Program-made: the position numbers and the translations under genes
Part shown: positions 1 through 59,519 of the stretch, in pieces
Layout of the letters: each line of letters starts with the position of its first letter
Position numbering within the stretch: the stretch's first letter is position 1
Assembly (NCBI GenBank): GCA_009760855.2
Contig: WPIO01000072.1
Span: 1,645,001-1,709,000, forward strand
DNA length: 64,000 nucleotides
Source: Cristatella mucedo
Taxonomy: Eukaryota; Bryozoa; Phylactolaemata; Cristatellidae
Reading direction: 5' to 3'
Notes under the pieces: model-generated
Database searches by the model: none
What the model saw: only the letters and a program-made list of their open reading frames with translations
Told to the model about the DNA's origin: nothing

Positions 1-2126
1 GTTTTTGATGTTGCTGTGCTACCACTGTTGCTGCGTTGCTGGCGCGCTACCCTGAAATGCGATGCTGGTTTGTGATGGTTCGAGTCCCAGTAATCGTTGC
101 GAACGAGCTTTCCAAGTTACGAAGTTGCACCGAGCTTGCTCAGCACGCTGGAAAGCAACCCAAAATCGAAAATTTTTGGTTGCTTTCGTTACTGAGATGA
201 GATATTCTCATATCCCCATTTTCTGGCTTCCGAACTAGTCCTGGCCAAGCATGCAGTTTATTTGCTTTGTCACATTACATAGCATTGTTGCCGTGAAAGT
301 GTAACTGCCGCCGCCAGCTCAGCTCTGTATATGCCGAAAAAGATTCATTTCCTTTTTGTTCTCAAAGCTGGTTTCCTCCACGTGCACGTAAATAGGATCT
401 ACGGCTAACTAGTATTGTCTTTAGATATATCCGACTTGCTGTTTTAAATTCACTGGAAGCTGTTTCGCGATTTCACTTTTGTAAAGTGAGACCGCTGAGC
501 TACGCTTTGGTATCTCGTTTGTGCGGTCTCCATGCCGTATTTAGCAAAACGTTGTGTTTATTAAAAAAAATAATAATAAGGAAAACCGAATTGCTCGAGG
601 ACTGACTACTGTAATTTCCCACCATGTGCTGTCTATGTGAGCTTAACAAAAAGTAATGCGATATCCCGATCGGACGGCTTTGTGCAAACGTACTAAGGCT
701 TTATAAAGACAGATTCTGAGTAGGCTCGATAGTTGGCTAGGTATTGACTCTGCTTGGTACGTAAGTGAGTCCTTTTACGTGTTGAGGTTGTCTTAACTGT
801 ATTTCGACGTGCAAAAGCAAGTAAAGGGTTGTGTTATCTTTCCCATTGCTTCCCACGGTTGCTTATGTGGCTAAATAATGTGCGGTAGGTAGAGCAGCTG
901 GGTGTAAGTTGTTGGCCATATTTATGGGACTATTCCGAGGTCGCTCATACCACTACAACACCACTGGACCGTGTGGCAATGAAGATAAATAGTAGGGGTG
1001 AAACGGTCTGCTCAAGTTTAAAAAGGTTCAGCAGCATGTTGAAGATTTGCTCAGTCAGTCCAAGCACGGTTGTGCTCACTGTGCATTGTCTGCGCTTAGA
1101 GCATCGGTCGTGCAGTCTGACTAATGTAATGCAATGTGTGCACATTTACTTGCGTTTTCTGGTGTGATCACCGCAAAGCCATTGCATTTCTTGTTGGGAA
1201 CCAATATGTGCAGGTGGCCTCGGTGGTTAATGTTCGTGAATGAGCAGGCTAGCAATAGCTTGCCCTCTCACTCTCACTCCTCTCTCTTCTCTCTCTCTCT
1301 CTCTCTCTCCCTCTCTCCTTTCTCTTCTCTTTCATCCCTCTTCTTGCTCAGCCCCCCCTCTCTCTCTCCCTCTCTCTCTCCTCTCACTTCTCTCACTGTG
1401 AGGTTGGCTCTGTGCACAGCTTTCGGCCCAAAGCGTGTGGCATAATCACCTCACGGTTCCCCTTGTTGTCAGTGCACTTAGCAAAGCTCATCGGCTCACT
1501 GTGCCCAAGGGATATCAGCATTTAATGAGGGGCTTCTGTGACTGTGCTTGTTGATGTATGAGAACAGCATGCCTAGCCAGCTTTGGTTGGGCAACCAGAG
1601 GATGAGAGGTTAGAGGAATGGCTAATCATGGCGATAACTGTCTGTGGCCATTGTTGCAATGCTATTTTAATACACAAAACCCTGAGGCCTGAAGGGAGGC
1701 TATACGATGCAAACCACTTTTCGCCCCAGACAGGGACTGATTCAGTCAGTAACCACAGTAATAGAGCCCGATGCAATGGGAATTGAACTGCCGAGACTAC
1801 TATTTTTTTAAAACACTGTTAGCATTCGACTTCAACTGGCACGACTTGTGTCCTGTGGGGCTGTTGCAGGCACGAGATAGTGTTGCATGTTTCTAGCACC
1901 ATTCCCTCTGGGGGATGGGTGTCACTCTCAGTACATGCTGCTCACCTCCATTGGACTTGCAGTGGTTCTTCTTTGTCTCTAGCCCTTCGGCGAGTGTGCT
2001 TGTTAGTCGGCTCTGGCTGTATCCGTGTGCTTAGAGGCTTTCAGCAGTCACGCACAAGCAATGATCTACAAGCTAACATGTCGTTGCAGCCAACTGTGCT
2101 CATGTGTTCGACACTTTCTGCTTCAG
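1..2126. other. Region left of the first exon found (intron 1 or upstream)
   Basis: No exon recognised. I looked for a short phase-0 exon ending in a Trp codon before GT; the candidates at about 900 and 1917 lack an in-frame ATG. Contains a CT-rich tract at 1263-1395 and a tRNA B-box-like ggttcgagtccc at 78-89. Probably the first intron of the CCDC88 gene. Confidence 0.5.
1263..1395 (+). repeat. CT-rich microsatellite
   Basis: Imperfect (CT)n with T- and C-runs. Confidence 0.9.
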
Positions 2127-48363
<46,237 letters not shown>

Positions 48364-48938
48364 CGACTGCCGTGCCCTCCTGCCATCCAGCGGCCTAGCA
48401 GGGGGGAGCAGGTGCCCCGACTCACTCGCTCTGACATGTGATAGACTTCTTCCCAAAATGGCTGGCAACCAGGCTGTTCGCTTCGAGCACCGCAGGGCAG
48501 CTGCAAGCAGTGGCCGGCGCTCACATGCGGCTTCATCGCGCTCAAACTATTAGACCAACGAAGCTCGTCGTTCGTTGTGTAGTGTTGCATTTTTAATGGT
48601 TCGTCTGCTTCCCGTGTTCATGTCGTGACCACCCTAACACAGGGAATACGCGTGGCATGTGCAGACACTAGCGGCCTTTAACCCCGTGGGCAGGGCCCTT
48701 GTGTACCGATACGTGGCTGCCGCTCTGCGCAGTTCAGATGCTGCTCTAGCAGCATAGAAATGGCTCCCGTGACTGTGTGTTAGTGGCCATGTGTGCATCA
48801 TCTAACTATGTGACCTGTTGTTCTGGACACATGTTATATATACATATATATTTTATTGTTATTATCTTGGTACGACTCTGGCACAAAATTGCTCATTGGC
48901 AGTAGTGTACCGAATAAACTTGTGTACATTTACTTGTG
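48364..48938 (+). other. 3' untranslated region
   Basis: Runs from the stop codon to about 20 bases beyond the AATAAA at 48913. No coding signal; contains a TA-rich patch at 48836-48860. Its end is inferred from the signal only. Confidence 0.6.
48913..48918 (+). promoter_or_regulatory. Polyadenylation signal AATAAA
   Basis: Canonical hexamer 550 bp after the stop codon, followed by a GT-rich stretch (tgtgtacatttacttgtgtg). The first canonical hexamer I see after the stop. Confidence 0.65.
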
Positions 48939-49229
48939 TGACCTCGTAGCCCTGCGTGACCTCCCAGTCCTGCATGACCTCCCAGTCCTGCATGACCTCC
49001 CAGTCCTGCATGACCTCCCACTCCTGCATGACCTCCCAGTCCTGCATGACCTCCCTGCCCTGTGTGACCTCCCTGCCCTGTGTGACCCCTCAACCCTGCG
49101 TGACCTCCCATCCCGGTGTGATCCAGCTCTGTGTGACATCTGAGCCCGGCGTGATCTCTCAACCCTGCATGACCTTTCATCCCGGCGTGACCTCCCAGTC
49201 TGGCGTGACCCCCCAGTCCGGCATGACCT
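48939..49229 (+). repeat. 18-bp minisatellite, about 16 units
   Basis: Unit tgacctcccagtcctgca, nearly perfect in the first six units and increasingly diverged afterwards, with one 15-bp unit. Being a multiple of three it leaves several frames open on both strands; these are not genes. Confidence 0.95.
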
Positions 49230-52200
49230 AGCTTACCTGGACTTGTCATCAGCGAACAAGTCGGCCTCACTCAGCTCCGGCCGGTGAGACAGCCCTGTGG
49301 GACGTCCCTGTGGCACCCGATCTGTACAGTCCCCCTCCAGCTGTAAGTCAGAGCCAGCTGACCACCCCAAGCAGCCGACCGGCTGACCACCTTCCCCATT
49401 CAGCAGACTGTGCCGGCCCATATCGAGACTGCCTCTAACAATTTGGCCGTGTGGCCCTGACCTCTAAGAAAGCAAGCCAGGATCGGGCGGCTGTGACCCC
49501 CGAGGCCAACCCGAGTCGTGTTGAGAGCTAAGTCACAAAGACATTTTTGGAACTGTCTTGAAAGCTGGCTATACTTCGAACACAAATGCAATGTTCTACT
49601 TTTATTTTTTCTAAATTGAAAACTGGTGGCCACGTTTTGACCGGATTACAACTGACCTAGTTAATAAAACAGCAGATACTAAGTGTAGATCGTTACTGAC
49701 GGCCTTTGACGAAATAACGAGTGAACCAGCATAGCATGGTTCGTGAGTTGCTCCTGATCAAAAGCAAAATATCATTCGATAATGTAAGAGCCTGTGAGTT
49801 TCACGGTTTCGCTACGATGCTCCTCAAATACTGCATTTGTGAAAAGGTAAGATTCACGATGATGCTAGTCGGAGCAGACGTCACCAGGTGAACAGTCAGG
49901 CAGATCATGAGAAAGCCTAAGTGACCTGAGCGAAAGTCCCGTCCATAATGCCTGACAAAGTCAGGGTCTGGCTCGGGACTTGACGCCTGTTAATGCAATA
50001 AATACACAGGGCACCCAGTACTACATCATGGTGTGTGCTCCGACTTCCTAAACAGCCCTTGTAAACACGCCTACAACATGGGTTACTCGAGAACTGTATT
50101 TTGGTGATCAAGCGAAGTATTTCAGCTGCTGTTGTGGACCTCGCAGAAACGAGCTGCACTGCCCTGTTGGGGCGTATGTGCGACAAGTAACCCGTCGTAG
50201 GCTGGAGTGCTGTAACCGGTCACTACCGTTGATCATCCCTAGAATCTGGCTTGGTGAAGCTCGAGTCAAGGAAATTGCTAGAAGACAAAACTGCAGTCAA
50301 GGTAAATGGCAGAGGTGGAAACCGAGCGCCCCTAAACATTCCAGACTCGAAAACCTGACGGCACACTAATTTGCATTCGAGATAATTCCGTTACTGTCAA
50401 CTGATGAGACTAATGTGGACAGATATGACTCGTAATTAATGGTATCCGGAACTGGCAATCGTGATGTATTGTAAATACACCGAGCAGAAGTCGAGACTGA
50501 GAAGTACTCGGGACGCAAATCTCTGAAAAGTCTGGGCAGCATTCAAAAGATCGTAAGGCACACGCCGTATTAGATTCGCCTAAAGGGAGTGAGTGATAGC
50601 AGCAACATTCGGAACACCTGCTGGCTCAGCTGGTTTCTGAAGATATTCCTAACGAGGGCAACTTTCGAAAAGATAGTACGCCCCCCAAATAGGCAGTACA
50701 ATCCTGAATAAGGAGCGATGGACGCCGATCAGAAACAGTAGCGATTTTTTTCAGTAGGGCTCACTAGCCTGGATCAGTGGATATATATGCCATATGGGGG
50801 ATAGGTCACCCAGCTGGGCCAAGCCTGGCCATAGATTCAGATCGGGATTCGCGATGGCGGCATTACCTTTCAAGCAGTCGGTTGGTTGAAAGTTCTCGAG
50901 GCGCTCCGACGTGGACTTCGGTGGCACAGAGTGGGCATCCTGTCCCCACGCTCAGCACTCGTATTCTGAACGATAGGGTGCTGGCGCTCCTGCACACAAC
51001 GGCGAGGCACTGACGAAGGTAGACTCAGGCTGCTACAGTTGAGCACCCGAGTTATTCCGAGAAACACCAAGTTGCACTGTGTGTGCGCGTAAGCTCCCTG
51101 ACGATATTACGGATTGATATCGGCGCCGAACTAAGCCCCTCGTATCTTGGGGGCGACGGTGAGCTGGAGGCTCCAAGGCAACGAGGCTCTGTACACTGGC
51201 CTCCTACGGCTCTAGCCCAGGGGCAAGCAAATCTAGGACGAGGGGAGGGGATAGCGGGAAACAGCAACGCTGCCTCCCTCAGCCTCGGTTACAACGGTAT
51301 TAGGACCGGCCATGGTATTATCACCAGCCACCCACCACCGCGAAAAGGAGGCGTCAGTTAGCAAGTCGCGGGTGACGAGTATGCGACGTTTGTGAATGAG
51401 AGCAGTCGCGTGAGCCAGCTGAAAGCCACCTTACAAAAACCTTGTTATTCTATGAACGAGAGCAAAACAATCGACAGCGGGTAGCGGGTCTCGAGATTTA
51501 TTTTATAAGATACTGTTCGTGGTTCTATAGTCAATTAATCACGGCTCTCCGTTCGAAGCAAGAAGCTTGGTGTTGCCATTTCTAAACGGCTACCGGAAAA
51601 TATAGGATTGTCCCATCAGAAAATTCCTGGCTACGCGTACGTTTGGAAGCTCGACCCAATGCTGGCAAAACGTCAGCCGTCCACTAAAGCATTCCAGGGT
51701 AGCAGGCACCTAGTATGAACACGTACATTCGTAGCTCCTTACGGGTTGTCTCGATGCCTGCCGGAGCATTCTCGATATATGTAACTGCGGCCATATCGAT
51801 AGACTAAGCCACATTATTAGTAGCACCGAGTGCGCATCGCCAGCTCCACAGCTCTGTAGTACATCCCTCCTATTACAGCGGCAACTTCACTGCATGTATA
51901 GCTTCGTTGAACAATATTTCGGTGCATATTGATACGTGGTCGAAATGGGTACCGCGTTCCTAATGGCTCACCAAAACGAAGATAGTTTTTGCCTAGGAAG
52001 AAAAAAGACGCACTTTCTTAGAAATTAGGGTCTTAGCATTAACTCGAACGAATTCCTCAATACGCGATTCAGTTTTACTCTGAGTGGCTGCACGAACGAG
52101 GAGATACCGTGTTTTCGAGATACATCAGCCAGGTTTTTGCCTACCTTTTTTTGGTTACCGAGATATTGTCAGGATTTGATTATGGGTGATTGTTCCAAGC

Positions 52201-52294
52201 ATCCAGCGCTTGGCAAGTGTATCTGACTTTCCAAGACAGCGTAGCGAACCCTGTAGACATATTAACATTTTCCGAGCTAGCACGTGGGATATGC

Positions 52295-52440
52295 CGCGCT
52301 GGTTTGGCTCAGTGGTTAAGCTGCTCACACCGACCAAGGTCAAGGTGAATGTATTTGATGACCGAGGTCCCTGGCATATGTGGTGCCTAAATACAAATGA
52401 ATTATATGCAGTCATAATCACACTCTGTAGTTGGACCATG
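52295..52440 (+). mobile_element. tRNA-derived SINE, family A
   Basis: tttggctcagtggttaagct (A box), accaaggtcaaggtgaatgt, a worn B box (ccgaggtccctgg), catatgtggtgcctaaatac. Confidence 0.7.
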
Positions 52441-53170
52441 TAGCCGTATACAAAGATCTTTCCGATGTAGCACGTTCGATTGCCACGTCGTTCTTTGAGC
52501 TTATTTCAGCTTAGATTGTACGAGCTTTTATACGAATAAAAATAATTAAGGGCAACGGGACTCTTTTCTAACACTCACGCCAACGATTGTTAAGTCTCTC
52601 CCGGGTAGTCTTTACCGAGCCAGCACTCGATTAGCGTATACGCAACGGATCTTGTAATAACCGTTATATATGCACGATGATTTTTGAGTTCAAACGATTT
52701 CTATATATAATGGATTGAACTGCCTTAGCGTGGGACGAAAATAAGAGAGCAATAAAAACGGCTCATTAAAAAGAGCTATGCAGTCTGTAGTATCGGTTGG
52801 TAGGATGGTCTCCTCAGGACTTAATACGATTATTTGGCCCTATATAAAATTCAACCCTATCGGGACAGACAAAAGCGAACTATGACTCATAAACCATCTA
52901 TGTCTGCCTGTACTGCACAAGCCTGTTGATGCAGTGTGCATTACGCATTGCTTTACTGAGCCAAACCGCTAGTAACCAAATGCGTTGATTCAAGCAATGC
53001 ACTTTGAATGCAAATGAACGTAATATTTGATTTTCAAAATCCAAAGGCGCTGGAAATTGGATGTGGCTGGTTTACAAAGCATGGGCCCGCAGCTAATATG
53101 TGCTTAGGACGGTTTTCAGGTTGAAAAAAGTCGCTGGAGTTCGCTCGAGGAGAAAAATTCTGTTGTCGTT

Positions 53171-53236
53171 TAATGATAAAAAATAATATTACATTCGTAT
53201 AGCAACACCAGATAATTAAATCTCTTTCTAGACTTT
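53171..53236 (-). mobile_element. LINE/SINE tail remnant
   Basis: aataatattacattcgtata then aattaaatctctttctagac, the reverse complement of the conserved tail. Diverged. Confidence 0.6.
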
Positions 53237-55259
53237 TGATTGCTCAACCCATCTTCCACTCAGTGGTTGAATTGTAACCGGGTTCCAGGGGTCAGAGGCT
53301 AATTCCCGCCAAACCCCGCCATACTCCGGCCACGCTGCCGAGCTAGGGAAAGACGAGCGGCAGTCAGGTTAAACCTCTTTATAATAACGCATGCGCCAAC
53401 AACAACAGGGGAACTAAACAAGTCTACAAGGAGGGTCCTATACACAGTACACTACGGGGGCACAAGACGACGCAGCAAGCGCGAACAAACGTGTTAGTTG
53501 GGGTCAGTCGGCTTCTGCAGTCCTGTCATTGTACCGACTCCGAATCCAACAGTACGAGCGTACGCCGTCCAAAACCCGGCTGGCTGATTAACTGCTGGCT
53601 AGTCCGAGTCGACAACTACCGCAGTCGTAAGCTTCCGCCGAAAGACGCCAACACACGGGGGGGGGGTCACGAACACACTACACGGGGGGGGGAACGCGGT
53701 ATAAACAAGTCAACAACGAGCGAGCTATCCAGCTCCGCTCGGGCCTTGGGTACTCGTTCCCTTGCGTGCGAGGCAGCATCGCCGGACCACGCCTGCACGA
53801 ATCCAGGTGCATAACTCGGCTAGACCGGGAGCCTACAACGCCATGACTTACTTGGCCAACTTCCCATACCCAAGAGCCCCGGTGACCTCACGTCACCGCA
53901 TACATCCGGCTATGCCGGAGGTCCGACCCCGGCCTAGCCGGCGACCCTAACCCTCACTATAGCCGTCCGGTCCCAGCCAACCGAACCCAGCCTGGGTACA
54001 GAATTAGCTTGATCGTAAGTCACTGACTTTGTCCTTAGCTAGGTCGGTAGAATTGTCCCCTCTGGACTTTATAAATCCACGGGCGTTATATTTACTTTAT
54101 CGTTTTTCTGCAGATGTTAAGGTTCGAACTCAAGTTGGTCACCATTGATTCGTCGTTCTGAAAATGTCGTGCATATTTACCCAAACAATGTCCTTCGGTT
54201 TTAGCTGCGATTTCCAAGATCGAGTGGTGAATAATTCACCCACTTGTTCAGTGCCTAATCAGTCTAGGTTATGACAGCAGTCGTCTGACGTATGCTTTGT
54301 CGTTTCCCGAAGCTGTCAAGAAATATTTTGACCGCCTACAGCAGAAAATAAGTACGTCTTGATGCTGAAAACGAATTGTCCATTCACATTTGCACACCCG
54401 TGTCCAGTTTTTCACGAGGTCGTACGCTCAACTCACGACGTGACATCCTTCTATGCTTTCCCTCTCAGCTCTATCGTACTAGTAATCCTCCGTGGTAAAT
54501 ATAGCTCTAGCTTAAAAAAATAATCAATTTTCAAGCTACTTTTCAAGAAGACTTGATGCTAACATTCAAAGAATAAAGAAGGTACAGTGAAAACCAGCAT
54601 AGCAAGGCATACATTCTAAAAGCTTCGAAAATAGCAGTAACAATAGCAATAGGACGTTTTTGCTAAGCACACTAAGGAAACTTAATTTCTATTCAGGCGA
54701 TTTGCAACTCGCTGCAGGACAGGTAATGACTAATGGTCAATGAAAAGCGGAAGAAAAATTAGGCTGCTTGTCACTGAAGCGTCATCTTAGCCCTTTATCA
54801 GCTCTCCAGCACGTCAGCGCCTCCTCGGACACAACGCTGCCAAGTTAGCCCCGAACTAGCAACTCGTTTTTATCGGCAGGTGATACCCTTGAGACTAAAT
54901 GTAAGCAGTACCAGGAAAGATATGAGACCCTCAAACTACCTTCGGAATAAGCTCTAGGCCACGACGAGCCGCAGCAGAGAACCAGAAGAGTTGACCTCAT
55001 CCTGTTCATATATGCTAACATTATTACAAGCGTGAGGGTTGACGTTATCCTATGGAGAGATACGGCTGCGGCAGGAGAGCTGCTTTTTACAGCACAGCCG
55101 TGTGCGGTACGCCTTTAACTCGGCAGATCGGTGCAGCGGCCAGAGCCTTATTTCAGAGACTCGACCAGATCGGATAGGCCCAGTCCGCATCAGGAATCAG
55201 ATATCCGAGGGTGAAATGCCACGACGAGCGTCGACATCGGATTGAGGCGGCGCAGCGTT

Positions 55260-56900
55260 AAATGAGAAGTGCTGCTTGTGAGTGCTCTGCCGGCAAGCAC
55301 TAACTGAGTGCTGCCACCATTGGAGCGTGTTATTCGATCGCTTTCTTCCCCGTCCTCACAGAGGCGATGCCGTTGTTCGATTTGTGTATCCGCTTGCAAT
55401 CGGAAGCACTTCGGAACCCGGCGGGAGCGGCAGCGTTGCTGCCAGGGAGCCGTTCCGCCCGACAGCGCGAGTTCTATCGTTCGGAGGTCGGCGTCAGGAC
55501 GAGACGAGGCTACTAGAGCTTATGCAGACCGCAGCCCTCTGGCAGCTTCCGGCCGGCGCCAGTCAGTCGCTTTTGCGACGCCGAATCGTGCACGAACTCT
55601 GTCTTCTTCGCGGAGAGCCAATGCACCGCCCTTTGGCTAGAATCCAAAACATTGCCTATTCACGATAAACTGCCAGGCGCTCCAGAAGTTCCACATGAAT
55701 CGCCGGCCGTCGCCTGGCAACGGTAATCGCCTGGCGCAGTCGAAAATTGGCGTCGCGCCCGACCTTTAAAACCCAGGGCGAGCTGCCTCTCTCTTGATGG
55801 TGAGGTTCATGCAGCCAAGCTCTAGGAAGTTCTCGGCGGCGAAGCGAATTGTGCATTAAGTTTGCTCGCGGCGGCGACGAGTCTTTCCCTTTGGAATCTC
55901 GAGGAAGCTTAATGCAGGCGGCTTATAAGCCGCCGCAGCATAGAGGGGGTGTGGCAACCAGGGCTAGGTTTCCGGCTAGGTGTTATGGGATATTATACTC
56001 CTCCCCAAGTGCATTAATGTGAGGCTCACGGAGTGCTCTCAGGAACCGTAGGCGCTCTATTATGACCGACCTGGCCGAGGACAGCAGCGGCCAGACGAAA
56101 AATGATTTCGTTACGCACGAAATCAAGGAAGGTTAGGACGCTTAGCAGCGCGATCGCCGTGCTCGCCTTGAGCGATCGCTGAAGAGCATTCTCTGGCTCT
56201 TTCCTCGGCCCTTTGATGTCGTCTCTCGGTGCTAGTCGCCCACTCCTGCCTACGAACGCTCGCCGAGACTCGCCGTCCTTTCCGTCCTGCTCGGAGCCGA
56301 AAGTACGGTGGCATGACCGTCTGCTCAACCCTCGCTGCGAATGAGCGTAGTTTCCCGTCCGCCCGCTGCACGAAAGATTGGCGTCGTCGTCTCGCGTGCC
56401 CCCTCGGCGTCGCCGGCGACTGGGGGCGCGGCAGGCTGCGAGCTGCCCATGGGCTGCGAGTGTGTAGTACCTTCATGGCTGGCTTGACCGCTGCCCATGG
56501 CGCCCGTCGGGCGATGGTGGGGGCCGCGGCCTCGCCGCATGCCGAACAGCTGATGTCGCCCGAGCTCGATTCGCTGTCGCAACCGCTGCAGGGTTCATCC
56601 GGGCAAATCGTTGCCGCGCGGCGAAGCCAGTGCTGTTGCGTTGCGAAGCAGACGACGACCCTGTGCAGCATCGCCGGTGCAGGGCCTGCCTGGTCCGCCC
56701 CACTGCCAGTAGCCCTCCGAGCCGCTCGGGGGGGGGGAGCTCTGGGGAGTCAGGGAGAGGGAGAAGTGAAGTGAAATGGATGTGAAGTGACCCGAGAAGT
56801 CAAAGGCTGAAAGTTATCGCCGCGAGCGATGGTATCGCGAGCGATCGCCGCTACGGTTTCGTATTACGAAGACGCGAAGTTAACTGCTGGTTTCCTCAGG
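55260..56900. other. CpG-rich block of unknown nature, possible LTR-retroelement remnant
   Basis: Sharply richer in G+C and CpG than its flanks, with overlapping open frames on both strands (longest 181-182 codons at 56229-56774 + and 56123-56671 -). A minus-strand frame at 55656-55856 has S-S-P-W followed by N-F-R-L-R-Q-A-I-T-V, faintly like the Gypsy reverse-transcriptase pattern S-P-W ... D-Y-R-x-L-N-x-x-T. A perfect 18-bp palindrome with a TATAA core lies at 55917-55934. Not enough for a firm call; a CpG-rich promoter is an alternative. Confidence 0.3.
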
Positions 56901-57639
56901 CTGGCCTTAGTTTGAAGACTCCGAACCCTCCTCCTTCAGGCCAATGGTAGGAGTAGTCTGGCATTTCGCACACGATTGTGGGGGAGGGTACAGGTAGGCC
57001 ATATGGACTGGCCTTAATGGGCTGCTGCCAGTCTATGCCTTCACGCGGCACGAGTTTGGTCTGCTTACAGTGTAGCTATCCAAACAGAAAAGGAAAGAGT
57101 CACTCATTTTCGAAAATAAACGTATAATTTTATCACTACAGCAATTGCTGAATGCTTGCTCACTTCGTCTTTGCAGTGCCTTAGCCTGTGTTTCCATTCA
57201 GCTGCCAGGAATACTTAGCTCTGGAAGCATTCTGCATAGGCTATCTGTGCAATGAATCTCTCGATTGCAATGAATCTCTCGACTACAAGGCAGCGATGGC
57301 TGACAATAATGCTGTATACCCGAACCATGTTTTAGGCTCTTGCACCCGCGGGATCAGTCGAAGCAGTTTACTGTGCGGCCAATGCATCCGTGTTGTGTGC
57401 ATGACCCTTGGGGGGGGGTCGTGCAAGGAGACCACAGGGGTAGTTTGAGCAGATGGCACCGAGCGTGAGATGTCGGATAGACCGGACAAAATTGCAGGCT
57501 TCTTGCCCTTCATGGCTGGATGGGTTAGACTTAGGGCACTGTGCCAGACATCTACCACTGTCAGATTGCCACAGCAAGTGCATGCCAGTTCTGCCAGATC
57601 CCACTTCATTGCCAGCCTTTGAGCTGCCAATCTTGAGAA

Positions 57640-57705
57640 AAAAGAGAGAGCGAGAAAAAAGAAACAGAGAGAAAGTGAGATAAAGACAGAAAGAAAGAGA
57701 GAGAA

Positions 57706-57780
<75 letters not shown>
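57640..57780 (+). repeat. GA-rich microsatellite
   Basis: Imperfect purine tract ending in a pure (GA)n of about 58 bp; lies just beyond the 3' tail of the minus-strand LINE. Confidence 0.92.
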
Positions 57781-57781
<1 letters not shown>

Positions 57782-58784
57782 TATAGCAAGTCTGCCACAG
57801 ACCTCGTCATGCCGCTTCCAGAATATTAGTAATACATAATAATAAAAATAAGACATTTTGTAAAGCACCATAAGAGAAGTAAATCCCTTGCTAGGTAATT
57901 TACATATGCTGGAAAGGAAACACACCTATGAGTTAATGATAACATGCACAGTGGCAGCACGCATAAGCACACCTAAGACAATTCTAATCCAACCTGGAAG
58001 TTGATCCTAGACTAAGCAAATGGTGTGAGGAACTGCTGAGGTGTCATGTTCTTTTAAATGTCAAATCAGGGCATGTTCTAACGTCAGCCGGAAGCAAGTT
58101 CCTGACTTTTGGAGCATGCAAACTGGAGGTAATGTAGCCAAAGGATTTGAGGCTGGTTAGAGGCAGAGCTAAACGTCTTTAAGTATTGAAGAGCTGTAAT
58201 TACGATGGAAAGCCTATGTAAGAAGTATTTTTGTTAGGTAGGCTGAAGCAAGAGAATGGACTTAAAAGTGAATTAAGAACCTGGAAGTTGATACTTGGCT
58301 TGATTGGGAGCCAACATAAGTCGGTGAGAAGTAGGGTAGTGTTGCTGTTGTGATGCTTGCGGCAGACAAAGCCTATCTACAGTCTTCGTACACTTTTAAG
58401 AGTCTTACTGCACGTGCAGAAAGCCCAATGGATAGATGCATAGACCGGCTTGGCTGTGGTATCCTTCTCCAAGCTGGCCCAAATTTTTGCAGTGGAACGT
58501 AATTGAAATCTTGTGACGATCCGGCCTTCAGTTTGTGTGCTCTAAAATGTGGAACTCGCATCCGGCTACTATCATGCACTGACTTTACACCATTTTAAGT
58601 CTCAGTAAAGGATGCATCTGTTCTGCCGAGCTTTCCCTATGATCCTATCGAACTTGTCTTTTCTTCATGTTGCTTTGATTGCTTACATGTGCATGATTCT
58701 GCGCATTTTACTAGCCAGGGGTCCTACAAACCAATAGGCTGTGGGTGTCTGCTTGTATGCTTTTTGCATGCTTATTCAAGTGTG

Positions 58785-58928
58785 ATACTTGTCTGCTTTT
58801 GCATGCTTGTGTAAGCATGATACCTTGCGATTAAATCTTGTTATTACTTCTCTCGCAGGAAGTTTGTAAAGCATCCGAATAGAGGCTGGTTCTCTCAGGA
58901 TGCTATTGCTATAGAAAAGATATTATTA
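58785..58928 (+). mobile_element. LINE/SINE tail nested in the minus-strand LINE
   Basis: gtaagcatgata..., then tttgtaaagcatccgaatag, ttctctcaggatgctatt and ATT-rich end: the family tail in + orientation, inside the minus-strand element. Confidence 0.65.
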
Positions 58929-59519
58929 CATACCTGAAATTAAGAAAACTTGGCTGTGCAGCTGATGTGTGTGGTTATCCTGTGAATGGTAACTTTGGAA
59001 CGGGATACCCAGATTGCATGCAGATGCTACAATATATATGCTAGCCTAGCCCATTTTGAGGGTTAGGTTTTCCAAGTTCTGAATACAATACTAGGTTTGC
59101 CCTTAACTAGTAAGCTGGTTTGATCGTCATTCGATTTGAGAGCTTGGTTCCATCAAAATTAAAATGTCAGCAATACGCTATACATGGTGCAAGGGAGTTT
59201 AGAGAGTTTGCTGTGCTGGTAGTTAGGGATCAAAGTGGTGTGGGAATTGCTATGTGTCTATGCATAAAAACGGAAGCTAATATTGTGCTTGGTGATTACA
59301 TTCGCACGAGGGGGATTCAGTTCTCCGACGGTGCTATATGAACATATTATTATTACCATTACTATTATTATAGGGAGAGCATAAGTAGCAAAAAGAAGTG
59401 GATCGATCACAGTTCTCCGAGGTACCCCCATACAGCTCCCTGGATGCTTGCTGCCTGTTGACATCAACACTGAAATTTCTGATTGAGATTGGACTACAAA
59501 AAGGTCGGCTGATCAAGTA

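Larger units (their letters stand above)
49230..55259. other. Gene-poor intergenic region
   Basis: No open frame with family resemblance. Holds only a SINE (52295-52440), a LINE tail remnant (53171-53236) and a G/C-rich patch with two G runs (53657-53692). I see no RNA genes. Confidence 0.6.

Noticed and set aside
1880-1918. Open frame ending in a Trp codon before GT, considered as the first coding exon
   Set aside because: No in-frame ATG after the preceding stop and no resemblance to the family's N-terminus.
48856-49270. Open frames on both strands with H-D-L-P-V-L or G-G-H-A-G-L repeats
   Set aside because: Produced by an 18-bp minisatellite, which keeps frames open automatically; no start context or conserved flank.
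56123-56774. 181- and 182-codon open frames on opposite strands
   Set aside because: Neither shows a clear domain; overlapping on both strands in CpG-rich sequence suggests composition. Kept only as an unresolved region.
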